DNA from: Nannochloris sp. 'desiccata'
Taxonomy: Eukaryota > Chlorophyta > Trebouxiophyceae > Chlorellales > Chlorellaceae
Length of the DNA stretch: 64,000 nucleotides
Reading direction: 5' to 3'
NCBI GenBank assembly: GCA_019044685.2
Contig: JAGTXX020000010.1
Span: forward strand, 496,001 to 560,000
The position numbers and the translations under genes are program-made. Under the pieces are notes generated by a model. That model saw only the letters and a list, made by a program, of their open reading frames with translations, made no database searches and was not told where the DNA came from. This document shows, in pieces, positions 44,625-55,200 of the stretch. How positions within the stretch are numbered: position 1 is the stretch's first letter; every line of letters starts with the position of its first letter.

Positions 44625-45117
44625 CCTGCAAAGTAAACCCACGATATTAATTGGTGTGTATGCTCTGGACACTGTATAAAATTGAGGAAATTTAAATCGA
44701 TACTAGAACGCTCACTTTTTGATTCTAGATTTGTGCTACAACCAAAACAGCTATTGAATGGGAGATGCAACTACGAAGGGTCTTGTTTCGCCCGTGAGAC
44801 TCTGTCCTATGATCGCAATTATGTATGATGGTAAGAATTAATGGACAAGGACGATCCCATGACTCGCTGTAAGGTTAAATTTTCAGTTTGCATTCTATTG
44901 GCCAAGATCACTTGTTTGTAGCTAAATCACACCCGACCCGCCATCATCATTCCCAATTTTATTGTTTTGATAATCACAGTTGCATATTTTATCGATTTTG
45001 GGTCAGGCGCCTTGCAGCCCCTTAGCATTCCCAGTTCAATTTCAAATAGAATTGTTGTTTAGCAAGCCTCGTCCACTTTCGCCCACAGACCGAGTATTCC
45101 TGTGCTCTATTGCAAAT
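44625..45117. promoter_or_regulatory. Divergent region between ROMO1 and the MscS-like gene
   Basis: Both neighbours are transcribed away from this interval. An open frame continues from 44980 into the MscS-like gene without an ATG. No element was assigned. Confidence 0.3.
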
Positions 45118-46719
45118 ATGAACGCTTCACCCTGCCAGCCAAGTGCACAGCTGCTCTTTAGAAGCAGAACCTTGCCTTCCAAAATGACTTCCTCGTGCCG
45201 TAGTATTCCTGCCTCAACTACTCCCGCTGCTGCTCGTGCACCTCGCCCAATTCTCGGCAACACAAGTCCATGCCGTCCCTTCCTCCCATCCTATTTCCCC
45301 AGTTACAAGAACGCACCCATCCACCAAAAGAACCAGCGACAGCAAAGAGACACCAGTGCACATGCCGCAGCTGCCGCCTCTACTGCCGCCGCCGCAGGCC
45401 AAACCATGATGTTTGGCAGAGCCTATACCGGCATTCCTATGATGGAACTTTTTGAAACCATGACTTTAGCAGAAGCTGCTTTAGAGAGTACCATCCAAAT
45501 CAGTTTTATCATTATTGCAGTACTTTTTGGCGACAGGATTATTCCATTCATAGGAAGCAAGATGAACAAGGCTTTGAATAAACTTGGGAAAACACATAGA
45601 AGAGAAAGACAGGGTCTTTTCGCTCAATTTTTGGGTTCTCTCGTCGCTGCAGCTGAAGCCCCTTGCCGAGCGCTACTTCCCTGGTTTGGCTTTGCTTACA
45701 TAAGTACAGTTCTTTCTTGCTTTGGCGAGGTGGCAGTAACTCGACTTGGCGGTACTGTTGGCAGTACTGTCGCTGGTGCCTTTAGCACTATGTCGAAAGG
45801 CAATGCCAAACAATGGATGAATGTTGCTGGTGTAAAACTGGTTCAAATCTTCACTGAAATTGCTCAATTAATGCAAGATGCCTATGAGGTTGTCGCTATT
45901 ATTTTTCTGGCTTGGTTTTTTATAAATTTAAAAAATCAATTGGTGAAGAACATTATGGCCAACGCTGCTGCCTCCTCCACTGATTATACCACTGAAAATG
46001 ACGGTCTTGCCCGTATTGTCGTTCCCATCTCAAGTCTCATCAGTTGGGGTGTCGTGGTCGCGACTTTCTTAATCTCGTTGACCGCCGTTGGAATTGATGT
46101 CAAACCACTTCTTGCTCTCGGTTCTGTCTCTGGTCTCGCCATTGGTTTCGCAGCTCAAAGCACCGTTGCAAACGTCGTTTCTGCATTTTCCCTTTACACT
46201 TCCCGCCCTTTTATCGCTGGAGATAGGGTCCAATTTAAAACAATGAGCGGTGCCAATGTCATCTCCGGCACAATCCAAAAAATCTTACCACTTCATACGA
46301 TCATTAAATCCGACAACGGGACCCCCATTTTCATCCATAATAAAGATGTAGCTGGTACATTAATCATTATTAATGAATCGAGGCAATTACGCACTCCTAC
46401 GAACCCACCATTACCTAACCTGGATCAAACAATCACCGTTAGATATCAAGATGTGGATAAGGTTGGTGCAATCCAAGCTACGATATCTGAATGGATGAAA
46501 GAGCACCCAGATATGTTGGTTTGTAAATGCTCTTTAGACGGGTTTAGTAATCTCGGTGCGGAACTGGCCATTAAAGCAACGTTGAAGAAGGATGCTGCGT
46601 CTCGGAAGAGCCAAGTGTTTACTGATATTTTATTGTTTGCTGAGAATACTGTGAGGAGGAATGGAGCGTACTTGGCGATGGATGCTGACGTACAGATGCC
46701 TCCACCGCTGACGAGGTAG
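45118..46719 (+). CDS. Plastid-type MscS-like mechanosensitive channel
   Basis: A single exon of 533 residues from the ATG at 45118. The first 100 residues (Ser/Pro/Arg/Ala-rich) look like a plastid transit peptide. Several transmembrane helices follow (for example ALESTIQISFIIIAVLFG, AYEVVAIIFLAWFFINL and SSLISWGVVVATFLISL). The pore helix and beta domain of MscS are clear: KPLLALGSVSGLAIGFAAQ, STVANVVSAFSLYTSRPF and IAGDRVQFK. A cytoplasmic domain completes the protein. Plant MSL2/MSL3 in the plastid envelope relieve osmotic stress, and the same role is likely here. No Ca-binding domain is present. Confidence 0.85.
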   Translation: MNASPCQPSAQLLFRSRTLPSKMTSSCRSIPASTTPAAARAPRPILGNTSPCRPFLPSYFPSYKNAPIHQKNQRQQRDTSAHAAAAASTAAAAGQTMMFGRAYTGIPMMELFETMTLAEAALESTIQISFIIIAVLFGDRIIPFIGSKMNKALNKLGKTHRRERQGLFAQFLGSLVAAAEAPCRALLPWFGFAYISTVLSCFGEVAVTRLGGTVGSTVAGAFSTMSKGNAKQWMNVAGVKLVQIFTEIAQLMQDAYEVVAIIFLAWFFINLKNQLVKNIMANAAASSTDYTTENDGLARIVVPISSLISWGVVVATFLISLTAVGIDVKPLLALGSVSGLAIGFAAQSTVANVVSAFSLYTSRPFIAGDRVQFKTMSGANVISGTIQKILPLHTIIKSDNGTPIFIHNKDVAGTLIIINESRQLRTPTNPPLPNLDQTITVRYQDVDKVGAIQATISEWMKEHPDMLVCKCSLDGFSNLGAELAIKATLKKDAASRKSQVFTDILLFAENTVRRNGAYLAMDADVQMPPPLTR

Positions 46720-47252
46720 AAAGCGGATATTCGTTCTATACAACTGAGAGAAATCTAGAGACCCTTTTGTCCTTTTGTTTCTAAAAAATATTATAAATTT
46801 ATTGGGCGTGCCACGGTGTTCACACCGAGGTGGTTCCAAAAAAATTCCAACTGTCAGCGCGGGGTTCCAGCGGGGTCCCAGCAAAGCTTTTTTTTTGCAA
46901 CTCTCCTATTTATTACCCACGATCCCTTAAGTCACCCTGTTGGGGTTAATTTATTTTGTTTTGTTTTAGTTTATCTTCTTTTGACATTTTTTATTCTACT
47001 TTTGGCTTGACGTCTGTTACTTCTTTGATGATTCTCTACTTTATATATGCATGAATGTTCTCTGCTTAATTATTAACAATATATTTTCAATGAAAATAAT
47101 CGAATCCAACCAACACGAGTCGAGCACCCTGCCAACTAAATGTGTAATCTCCTCATTTTCTTATTTGTGCCTTATCTTTACTTGCAAATTAGTTAACAAT
47201 CTTTTATCTCACACATATAAAGTCAATTAAATAATGAATTCATAAAACCTTC
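46720..47252. repeat. 3' flank with dispersed motif copy 2
   Basis: After the MscS-like stop this spacer has a short palindrome near 46814-46827 (CGGTGT, TC, ACACCG), an A/T-rich stretch, and at 46920-46947 the 28-base dispersed motif (CGATCCCTTAAGTCACCCTG then TTGGGGTT) followed by TTTTG units. The neighbouring oxidoreductase gene ends in this region from the other side. The motif also occurs at 4358-4385 and 52180-52207. Confidence 0.55.
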
Positions 47253-48713
47253 TTAACTCAACTCGGCGATGATTTGTTCAGCAACCACCCGGCCCGACCT
47301 CAAGGCACCATCCAAGGTAGCACTCGTTCTATGATCTCCAGCCACCCACAACCCATTCCCAAGTGATTCTTTCCTAAAGGAATCTGTCGGGGGAGCTTGA
47401 TTCGGCTGGGCGTAAGGAATACGGTACGTTTTTAAATGGCGCCAACTAGACACTTTGGCTGTACTGCCTTCTTTTGCTGGTACATTTTTAAACCATTCAG
47501 AAAGCTCATTTAAGACTGTTTTCTGCAATTCTTCGTCAGACATGTTTGGAAGCGTCCCTAGGGTAGAAACAGAAACTAAGGTTTGACCTGCAGGTGCATA
47601 GGTTGGGGAAACTTCCGAGGGAAAGCAACAATTATTTACAATCCCTTGACCCCCATCTCCATCAAGATAGAGGATATTTCCCGGTAACGGGGGTTTAGGT
47701 GCAGCGAAATAAAGGCAACACGTGCCTACGGGAGCAGCGTCTTTACTGGGAGCGCTAGCTAAAAAAGACCCGAGGAGCTGTTTGGAGACGGGGCCCTCTG
47801 TGGCAACTACGATGGCCTTGGCATTGAGGACGCTCCCATCAGCCATAGTGACACTTGGAAGCAATGCAGTATTTTCGTTGGCATTTGTACCCGGAGAGAC
47901 GCTGGATACGGTACAGTTAAGGCGCAAAGAGTCAGCAGGGATCTGCGACACCAATTGATCTGCCACAGCGCCAATCCCTGCTGCAGGAAGACAGTTTTGA
48001 CCAGTTGCAAGCATTCTCATAACAAAAGAAAACATCCTCGACGACGTTCCAAGTTCTCTATCAAAGAAAATGCCGCCTAAAAATGGTCTAAAGAACCGAT
48101 CAATCATAGCATCGCTGAATCCCTCCGTTTGTAATCTTTTCAAAATCGTAGTCTCCGGCGCCTTGAAAATATCATCGACGCTACCAAGAAGACTTTTTAA
48201 TCTGAATAAACCGACGTTGATTTTATCTACAGGGCTGCCAATAGGGTTGGGAATACTAGCTAAACCATCAACCAAGTGTCGCAGAGGGTCTGCTACTCGA
48301 TGAAAACCGCCCGCCCAATGGACCAGGGCTCCAGCGTAAAAAGGGCGGAGATCTAGTTTTTCGTAATCAAGAGCTTCCTGCGCTTCAGGATAGCTTGTTA
48401 AGAAGATTTGAAAGCCACGGTCAAGGAGGAAACCTTCATGTTTATCAGTGCGCACTCTGCCTCCAGGGCCGTCAGATGCCTCGAGGACGAGAACAGGGAT
48501 TCCCTTTTTATGCAGTTTAGCAGCACAATTTAAACCAGCAACGCCTGCTCCTACGACAATTACATCGGCGGTAGGGGATGTGGCTTGAGCGAAGGTGCTT
48601 ATCGCTCGTCTTTGAGGACGATCCGTGGTGAATTTGTGTTTTGATCGATGAGATAGTTGAAGAGCTGGACGAGGAATCTGCATCCTGCATCCAGTCATTT
48701 TCATCTGCGCCAT
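47253..48713 (-). CDS. FAD-dependent oxidoreductase, amine-oxidase/phytoene-desaturase-like
   Basis: A single exon of 486 residues from the ATG at 48713; the longer frame to 48821 lacks an ATG. Residues 1-45 are basic and Ser/Thr-rich, probably an organelle targeting peptide. The FAD site is VIVVGAGVAGLNCAAKL (GAGVAG at 55-60), with LVLEASDGPGGRVRT completing the Rossmann motif. A second conserved part is RFFRPFLGGIFFDRELGTSS, and the end carries NGLWVAGDHRTSATLDGALR, the usual FAD pyrophosphate-binding end pattern of amine oxidases. Plant plastid relatives exist with undefined substrates, so a carotenoid or amine role cannot be chosen. Same-strand neighbour of LpxK, 148 bases downstream. Confidence 0.8.
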   Translation of the reverse strand: MAQMKMTGCRMQIPRPALQLSHRSKHKFTTDRPQRRAISTFAQATSPTADVIVVGAGVAGLNCAAKLHKKGIPVLVLEASDGPGGRVRTDKHEGFLLDRGFQIFLTSYPEAQEALDYEKLDLRPFYAGALVHWAGGFHRVADPLRHLVDGLASIPNPIGSPVDKINVGLFRLKSLLGSVDDIFKAPETTILKRLQTEGFSDAMIDRFFRPFLGGIFFDRELGTSSRMFSFVMRMLATGQNCLPAAGIGAVADQLVSQIPADSLRLNCTVSSVSPGTNANENTALLPSVTMADGSVLNAKAIVVATEGPVSKQLLGSFLASAPSKDAAPVGTCCLYFAAPKPPLPGNILYLDGDGGQGIVNNCCFPSEVSPTYAPAGQTLVSVSTLGTLPNMSDEELQKTVLNELSEWFKNVPAKEGSTAKVSSWRHLKTYRIPYAQPNQAPPTDSFRKESLGNGLWVAGDHRTSATLDGALRSGRVVAEQIIAELS

Positions 48714-48861
48714 ACGGACGACTTCAGAAAAATATGATCGATAGTCAATATGCGTTATTCCTCTGGCACATCCACTTCTGAGAGAGACATGAGCTTTTGT
48801 GTGGCAGCGATAAGGCGCCACTGAAGTTAAGCTTGCTTGATTCCTTTACAACATGTCTTAC

Positions 48862-50302
48862 TCAAGTGACATAGCTTCTTTTTCTAAAATTGTCAATAGC
48901 ATACCTCAACATCGCCCCCAACACTGCTTTTTGGCTACTAAACCTCCGATCGTGCTCGACAATTTCCAACTGGCTGTGCAGTACATAGGCGCCCCATTTT
49001 TTCATCTGCCCAGGCCCTTCTCCACTAGTATTGCTCTTTTCTTTATCTTCCTTTACTAGCTTATCGTCTCCTTGCTGTTTCGCCTCTAAATTCGTGCTAT
49101 TGCTGTACACCTCATTTGCATACGTGGCAAACACAGAGCTCCATAAATCACTTTGTCGAGCATAATCTTTCTCTGTTAATAAAATGCATGCATGGCTATA
49201 TTTCTCATCTGCAGCCAGTTCTCTCACTCTACTGACCGCTTCTTCGACCTCTTCAATCGAAAACATGTGGTGATCTTCATGAACGCCACATCCTTCCACG
49301 TGTAAAGCTCCTAGCCGGCGTAAGTGTTCCTCTACTATAGCGGGACTCCCGACCCCAGTTAAGCACACAACTGCCGCCCCAGAAAGACGACTCAATCCCA
49401 AGTCTTCACCTAGACCCTGGAATTCAGACATATCTAGACTTCTTTGAGTAGAAACTAAAGATTTAAGGGATACAGGGACCATTTGGGTTAGAGTTTGAAG
49501 AGCATGCCTGGGAAGTAATGGGCCTAATTTCCCGAGAGTTCTAGTTACCCCTTCTTGGCCTGCTATATCCACGTGGTGGACAATAACCGAGTCTGTACGT
49601 TTCAATGCCAGTCTATAGGGTTCCCGCAAGGTGCCCCGTGGTATCAAATGGCCATTTCCAAATGGGGCTATGCTATTGATTGTTAAGATGTCAAAGTCAC
49701 GTTGAAGGGGTAAGTGTTGAAGCCCATTATCTAATAAAACGAGCTTTACAGCTGGATTTTCTTGTAGAATCTCACGTGCTTCGTTTGCACTGTCTGTGTC
49801 TATTACTTTGACGGGTGTGTCTGTAAAGCTTTCTCGTAGCATGTGGGTCTCGTCGACGGTACCGCTGCCAAGTTGGATGATTAATGAAGCAACGCCGTGA
49901 TGGTCCCAATAATGGCGGGCAAGGTATTCCACATATGGGGTCTTTCCACTCGCACTGGTTAAGTTTCCTATTGAAATAACTGGGGCTGGCAATGTAAAAG
50001 TGCTAAATATGCCAGAGCGGTAGAGAAACTGCAGCGTTGGCTCTCTTGCTGAGGAGAGGGCAGCCAAGGAAGATAGAATAGGGGCTAATATCAGCCTACT
50101 TGACGCTGGTAATGAACTGTAATATCATGGTCGAGGAATGGGGATTGTGAGAGGGGCGAATGGAACTAACAATCAAGCTAAACTATTTTAAATAACAAGA
50201 TGAAGTCACTAAAAATTGAACTTACGTTAGCTGTTTGTCGCTTACAGTCTGTATCTGTTTCACTCGAAGTGCTATTGCTTCCCTGAGCCTAGCCCAGCTC
50301 AT
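48862..50302 (-). CDS. LPXK: Lipid A 4'-kinase homologue LpxK
   Basis: Two exons (50302-50226, 50116-48862) give 443 residues starting MSWARLREAIALRVKQIQ. LpxK phosphorylates the lipid A disaccharide; in plants the pathway is mitochondrial. Seen here are VISIGNLTSASGKTP, LVLLDNGLQHLPLQRDFDI, FGNGHLIPRGTLREPYRLAL and VCLTGVGSPAIVEEHLRRLG, in the family order. The P-loop is unusual: family members have two glycines after GNL(T/S)x, while here the loop is one residue shorter with Ser-Ala-Ser. The exon join uses a good donor and the TTACAG acceptor and keeps the hydrophobic N-terminal region. A Lys/Asp/Glu-rich insertion lies near the C-terminus. Activity should be treated as uncertain. Confidence 0.8.
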
Positions 50303-50735
50303 TTTTCACCTTGATTTAATAATTTAACTTTTGAAATTTGATCCAAGATTGTTGTAATGAAAGTTAAGGCTTTTATTCTTATGAAGGGACCTCAATCAAC
50401 AAATTCAATCAAAGACTTGCATTAAACAAGAAAAGTTGGTTTATCGATAGCTTTGACGTTGTCTTTTGAGCCCTCTCACTGCTTTCAGTTGCTCTCTGCC
50501 GACAAAGAAAAATCATTGATCTGATTTTGGATTTGGTTACATATACTTTATAGTCTCCTACAGTAGCTCACTCACTCGGAACCGCAAGGCGACTAGGTTA
50601 AACACCCTCATACGAGAAATTTGAATAAGTGAAGGACAGCAGCCGTCTTTGTATTGTAGGACAGTCTTTGATGGATATTATTTTATTTTCAGCGTTCAGA
50701 ACAGTTTTTTTTTTTTTGGAATGCAAGCCGGGAAA
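50303..50735. promoter_or_regulatory. Divergent region upstream of LpxK
   Basis: Likely holds the LpxK promoter and part of the 5' region of the plus-strand gene at 50939. A poly-T run lies near 50705-50718. No element was assigned. Confidence 0.3.
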
Positions 50736-50890
50736 GCGTACAGCGGACAGCGACAGAGAAAGCAAATAGGTAAAGTCAACCGGCATCTAAACAGCGGACA
50801 GCATACAGCGGACAGCGAAAGACAGGGTGGATAGCCTCTAGGATACAGCGGACAGAGGACAGCGGAAAAGCAAGATACAGCGGACAGCAC
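50736..50890. repeat. Degenerate CAGCGGACAG repeats
   Basis: The unit ACAGCGGACAG occurs about seven times with variable spacing (for example near 50741, 50792, 50805, 50844 and 50876), some copies one base different. The units are separated by unlike sequence, so it is a clustered short-repeat array and not a simple tandem. It lies just before the exon starting at about 50939. Spacing is irregular and there is no conserved spacer, so it is not a CRISPR array. Confidence 0.65.
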
Positions 50891-50938
50891 CACTGGGGGA
50901 GTTATCCACCTCAGCAGTCGTTAGAGGAGTCAAAATGA

Positions 50939-51520
50939 CAAAGCTCTAGAAGGTATAATATATGCAGCACTGGAGGAGCTCTCCGTCGCAGTGGGATTAA
51001 GGTTGGTAGTCGCCGTTTGGGAGGTATCCGTCTCGGCAATATTGGTCTGTTGAAGCAGTGTGTGGCAGAAGCAAGGGATATGAAGGGGAATTGGGATTCT
51101 GCATTGCAAGAAGTTGTGGCAGGCCCTCTTGAGGCAGTTATACGAGGTTTCGAACCAGAAGTGTACATTAAGAAAGGCAGCGAGGACCCTCTCTGGACTG
51201 ATGCTCAATGGAGGATGGTGCTTGAGCGCATTACCACAGCGCCGCATCATGCTGTGCTGGCGAGTGAGCTAAAGGAAGAGTTGGGAAAGGGAAGTGATAG
51301 AAATGGCTCTGAAATTCTCTTCTCCATGGTAAAGTACAATTTGCAGGCATTGCGCCCTCCATCTACCCTTGCACGTGATCTGCCCCAAGAGGTGTATGAC
51401 AATGACGGGGTAAGTGAAACGGTGGTGACCTTGCCATTGCCAGCTCACGTTTGGGCTGCAAAATCCGTGCTCAGAAGAATGAAGGCTAAAGAGGCTAAAC
51501 GTTCAGACCCTCAGACTTAG
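50939..51520 (+). CDS. Conserved-looking protein of unknown family, 5' end unclear
   Basis: The frame is open from just after a TGA at 50936-50938 to the stop at 51518-51520. Sequence from about 51017 reads coding-like: GNIGLLKQCVAEARDMKGNW, DSALQEVVAGPLEAVIRGFE, EDPLWTDAQWRMVLERITTA, SEILFSMVKYNLQALRPPST and ARDLPQEVYDND. It has a helical, acidic character with no signal peptide or membrane helix. There is no in-frame ATG before 51017, so the true start may lie in an upstream exon spliced to an AG between 50939 and 51020, or at the ATG near 51080. I do not recognise the family. The 5' region contains the CAGCGGACAG repeats. Confidence 0.45.
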   Translation, partial: QSSRRYNICSTGGALRRSGIKVGSRRLGGIRLGNIGLLKQCVAEARDMKGNWDSALQEVVAGPLEAVIRGFEPEVYIKKGSEDPLWTDAQWRMVLERITTAPHHAVLASELKEELGKGSDRNGSEILFSMVKYNLQALRPPSTLARDLPQEVYDNDGVSETVVTLPLPAHVWAAKSVLRRMKAKEAKRSDPQT

Positions 51521-51855
51521 ATCAATGTTTGCTTAAAAATTGTATTTGGCAATTTATGTTGAAAAATGTAGTAAAATATATGATTTTGTAGATTTTCTTT
51601 TTTGTGTTTAGGGCGGGGCGGCAAAAGCGGGGATGGTTTTTTTAATACGCTGTCAACTCTGGTTGGTTGCTCCCTTTCTCCCTGCTTTCCTGATGTTTTT
51701 AATACAGTTAACAATGAATAAATAATGAGCATTACGTAAATAGTTCATGTAAATAAAAAATATGAATTGCTTTGATCCTGGGGTCGGTGAGGCTCAGCCT
51801 CAGAGGCTGTGGTCGCCATCGTACCCTGCCAACGTGAGGTAGCACGAGAGAGGAG
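51521..51855. other. 3' flank and intergenic DNA
   Basis: Sequence after the unknown plus-strand gene, AT-rich. Nothing recognised. Confidence 0.3.
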
Positions 51856-52140
51856 CTAATGCTTTTCTTGCCAGATAATGGCTCTCCAATGGTCCTGGCC
51901 TCTTCCACCCTTGATGGTGGCAAATTTGCTCAAATGGAACGCCCCACATAGCCGAGTTTTGAGCCGCGGTAGCTCTGCCGCACTTGGTGACAAAGTCTTT
52001 TTTGCAGGTGCCCGACTCATTTGTGCATTTTTTATGGCATGAAACATGGCTTCACCGTCATCATCAGGTACATCAGGCATACTCGCATCGTGATACATCG
52101 TTCCTATATATTTGAAGATGTCTGGCCGTGCCAGCGCCAA
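51856..52140 (-). pseudogene. Orphan coding-like fragment
   Basis: A 94-codon minus-strand frame with coding-like composition (ARPDIFKYIGTMYHDAS, PDVPDDDGEAMFHAIKNAQM, then KFATIKGGRGQDHW). It has no ATG start except a TTG at 52140, no clear splice sites and no recognised family. The 28-base dispersed motif lies 40 bases away. It may be a gene fragment carried with that repeat, like the URB1 copy at 4207-4326, or a decayed terminal exon. Confidence 0.3.
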
Positions 52141-52179
52141 GTTGGCAAAGTCAAGCTTGTTTCATTCGCCAGTTAAATT

Positions 52180-52207
52180 CGATCTCTCAAGTTACCCTGT
52201 TGGGGTT
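52180..52207 (+). repeat. Dispersed 28-base motif, copy 3
   Basis: Reads CGATCTCTCAAGTTACCCTG then TTGGGGTT, differing from copies 1 and 2 at a few positions, followed by a T-rich stretch. It lies between the orphan fragment and the 3' end of the AlkB-like gene. Confidence 0.55.
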
Positions 52208-52261
52208 CTTTTATTATATTATATTTTATTTTTCAGTCAATTGACAAAATAAAAAATCACT

Positions 52262-55200
52262 TTACGCATTTTGGGCTTCAATATTAATACAGCTGACCAT
52301 TCTCCCCATTACATGCGCTACCGCTGCGATTTCATTCTTCTGCTCCGTCGCCTCGATAGCACTCATCATTTTATTTATCGTCAGTGCAATTACGGCGGCA
52401 TCTGGTAACACAGAATTAGACCCAGCAGTATGTCCATTGTACTGAGTGTGACCGACTTCACGTGGGCGTTTTCTATACGGTCCTCTACTACCCTTTCCAC
52501 CACCGCAACCGGCACTGACATTATTATTACCATTGTTGATGTAAGGACGTGGAGGCCAGAACTTTCTATTCCAAAAAAATGCAGTGTCTCCTGTTTCAGA
52601 TGGTGATGCAGATAAGATTTCAAAGCAACTCACCATGCTATCAACCACTCCGAATACAGATTTATCGTCATTTTCAACTAAATTCAAGCCACTTTTTTCT
52701 GCCACTTCAACCCGTCGCACCATCCTGGTCACGACACTTGCTACAGTAGCTTCACGGGTGCCTTCCTTCCAATCAGTGTATTCCACTGAACGGACCATAT
52801 ATTCCACTATATTCGCGATTTGGCGCATGGTTTTGGAGCCGGGAAGGCCTCTTGCCCCTGACCCAGTCAGACGATGATGGTAGTGGCTATTATTGTTTCT
52901 GTGCCCAAAAGCAAGCTCAGCAAGTCCCTGGCCGAGTAAAGATTCTGCTCTTAAGGATGCATTCAGAGATAAACCTCGCATCCAGTCAATACTTTCTTCC
53001 ATAAAATGTTCACGTGCGTCAGCGAGTGCAGTTGGATTCATTCTTCGTAAAATCATGCCTGCGCTTTTACCTGCCATATCAACTGGTCTGACACAATGTT
53101 TAACCCCATTTGCTGCATAACTCCCGGCTTCCATGACTGCAACACACCCTCTTGGCATCGGAATGAAAAATGATCCGTTAGTATACCCATACAGCTGTGT
53201 CCCAAAGCTTAGGCGCGAATCTGAAAATAACCGCAAAGAAAAAATCGGTTGCTGAAAACGAGCCGAATCGTCATAGTGGACTTGGATTCCCTCTGACCCA
53301 TCATGATACATATTTAAAGCAACAGAATTAATATGCCCTTCTGGAAGGACAGTTGCAGCGACAAGGGGGGATTCTACAACAGCGTGTACCCATTTTGGTG
53401 CTGGTGGAACATCGACTCGAACCCCTTTTGCAACGTGCGCGTCTGGAGCTGCAAGCTGTTCTCTGGTCCATAAATACCTAGCTCCAAAGAAAAACTTAGT
53501 TCTTTTAAGACCGCCTCCTTTGTTGAGGGTGGAGTGGGAGCAGGTGGCAGGGAGACGGCCCTCTCGAGCTGCGCTATCGATCAAATCACAGCGGAGCTCG
53601 ATATCGGAGAGCTGAGTTGGGGAAAAGGCTTCGTTGTAGGTAGTGACTCCTACTGGAAATAATACACCGGAAGCAGTATTCCTACCAGATGCAATAGTTG
53701 AGATGTCAGTTAAAGGAATAGTAGGTGAAAGAGTCGCAGCCGTGCTGTTAGGTTTTTGTAAGTGAGGATCCAAGTTGTTCTCAACTTTTTCAATAGTATC
53801 CACCATGTTGGCCAAAACCCCCGCAATTTCAGTGCTATTTTCACCAAATTGAGCAGCTGCAAAATCGCATTTTCGAGCATTTCCAGTAGATTCTCCGGTT
53901 TTCGTCAAGTTGCAGCGTTGTATCACGGCTTGGTAGTCTGCTGGAAGTTGGCCTGCTCTGAAGAACCATTCAGTTCTGGTGAAGGTTCTGCCTTCAGGAG
54001 CGTGCATGATAGTTTCAATAGGGACTAAATGGTGAGTAAAACAATCACGGGTGTTGATACAATATAATGGCCAAGGCATCTGCATCAGAGGGGAAGAAGG
54101 AAAAAATCAGTCAACATCAAAAAGCATTTCCCGAGGCCCGCAGCAAGGGGGGATCGCTAATAACAATATTCAAGAAAAGAACTTACGTGATGTAAAGCAT
54201 GGCTTTCTGTAGATAAACAAGACGCAGCTAAAACAAGGGCCAGTGAAAAATCCATCATAAGGGTATCTTTCCCCAAGAAAGGCGAAGAAGAAGAAGAAGA
54301 AGGAGTAGGAGGAGGCACCACCTTGTTGGTTGCAATTTCAGGCAGCGAAAATAAAGGCAGCAACTTCACAGCCAAAGCAGAATCCAGCACATCTTTACTT
54401 TTTACATTCTCAATAGTATCAGGGCTGCTCTCTTTATCTTTTTCATTTGACCCAGTTCCAGTTGTTGCCACCAGTGTTTCAAGTTTTTCGCGCACAGTAC
54501 TTTTCAGCATTTCCCAGTTTCTCGTGTCAAAATGCGCGCGCAACAGGTGTTCTAGATGGTATATAGTGCTTTGAAGTACAAGACGACTATGTAAATCAAG
54601 GGTTTCCCAAGTCTCTTCATCGATATACAGCTCAAGACGGCAACTAAGAGTGTATAAACTCAGCCGCTGGTGAGCTGGTGCTGGCCCCTCACTTGGTCCT
54701 TCAGTCGCAGGGCTGTTCGCAGGCGGCTCAGAAAACTGAGTTCCATTTGCAATACCTTCTTGCCCATTTTCAGTCTCCTCATTGTCTACAGATGTAGCGG
54801 TGGTCGAAGTTGGGAGGTTCTTGTCCATAAGGGCCCCTAAAAGGCCTCGGGCATGCAACTTTCTTGCAGCAGAACGAAGAGGATAGGTACCCCCTACGCC
54901 TTTTCGTATCATAATACCCAATTGTACGTTTGATGAAGCAAGAGCTAGTGCTGCAGTGCTGCTAGAAACGCTTGTTTTTATGCTATTGCCCTCAGTGGCA
55001 GTGCTGGTGGTGGTGTCTGTCAACATCGCCTCAGAAGAAGTAGAAGAAGGTAAGCAAGGAACCAGCTTCATACCATGCCTTAATTTTTTAATAAAAGAAT
55101 CACCATTATATCTTCCACTCTCATTTCCCTCATTTTGCACCAGTTTATAGTGCAAACAAACAAAGCTTTTATCCACACACAAAGGCGCCACATTACTCGC

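Noticed and set aside
50736..50890. CRISPR array
   Set aside because: The repeats are 11 bases, degenerate, irregularly spaced and in a eukaryotic genome.
51145..51165. tRNA B-box-like GGTTCGAAACC on the minus strand
   Set aside because: No matching acceptor stem or A box was found, and the stretch is coding on the plus strand.
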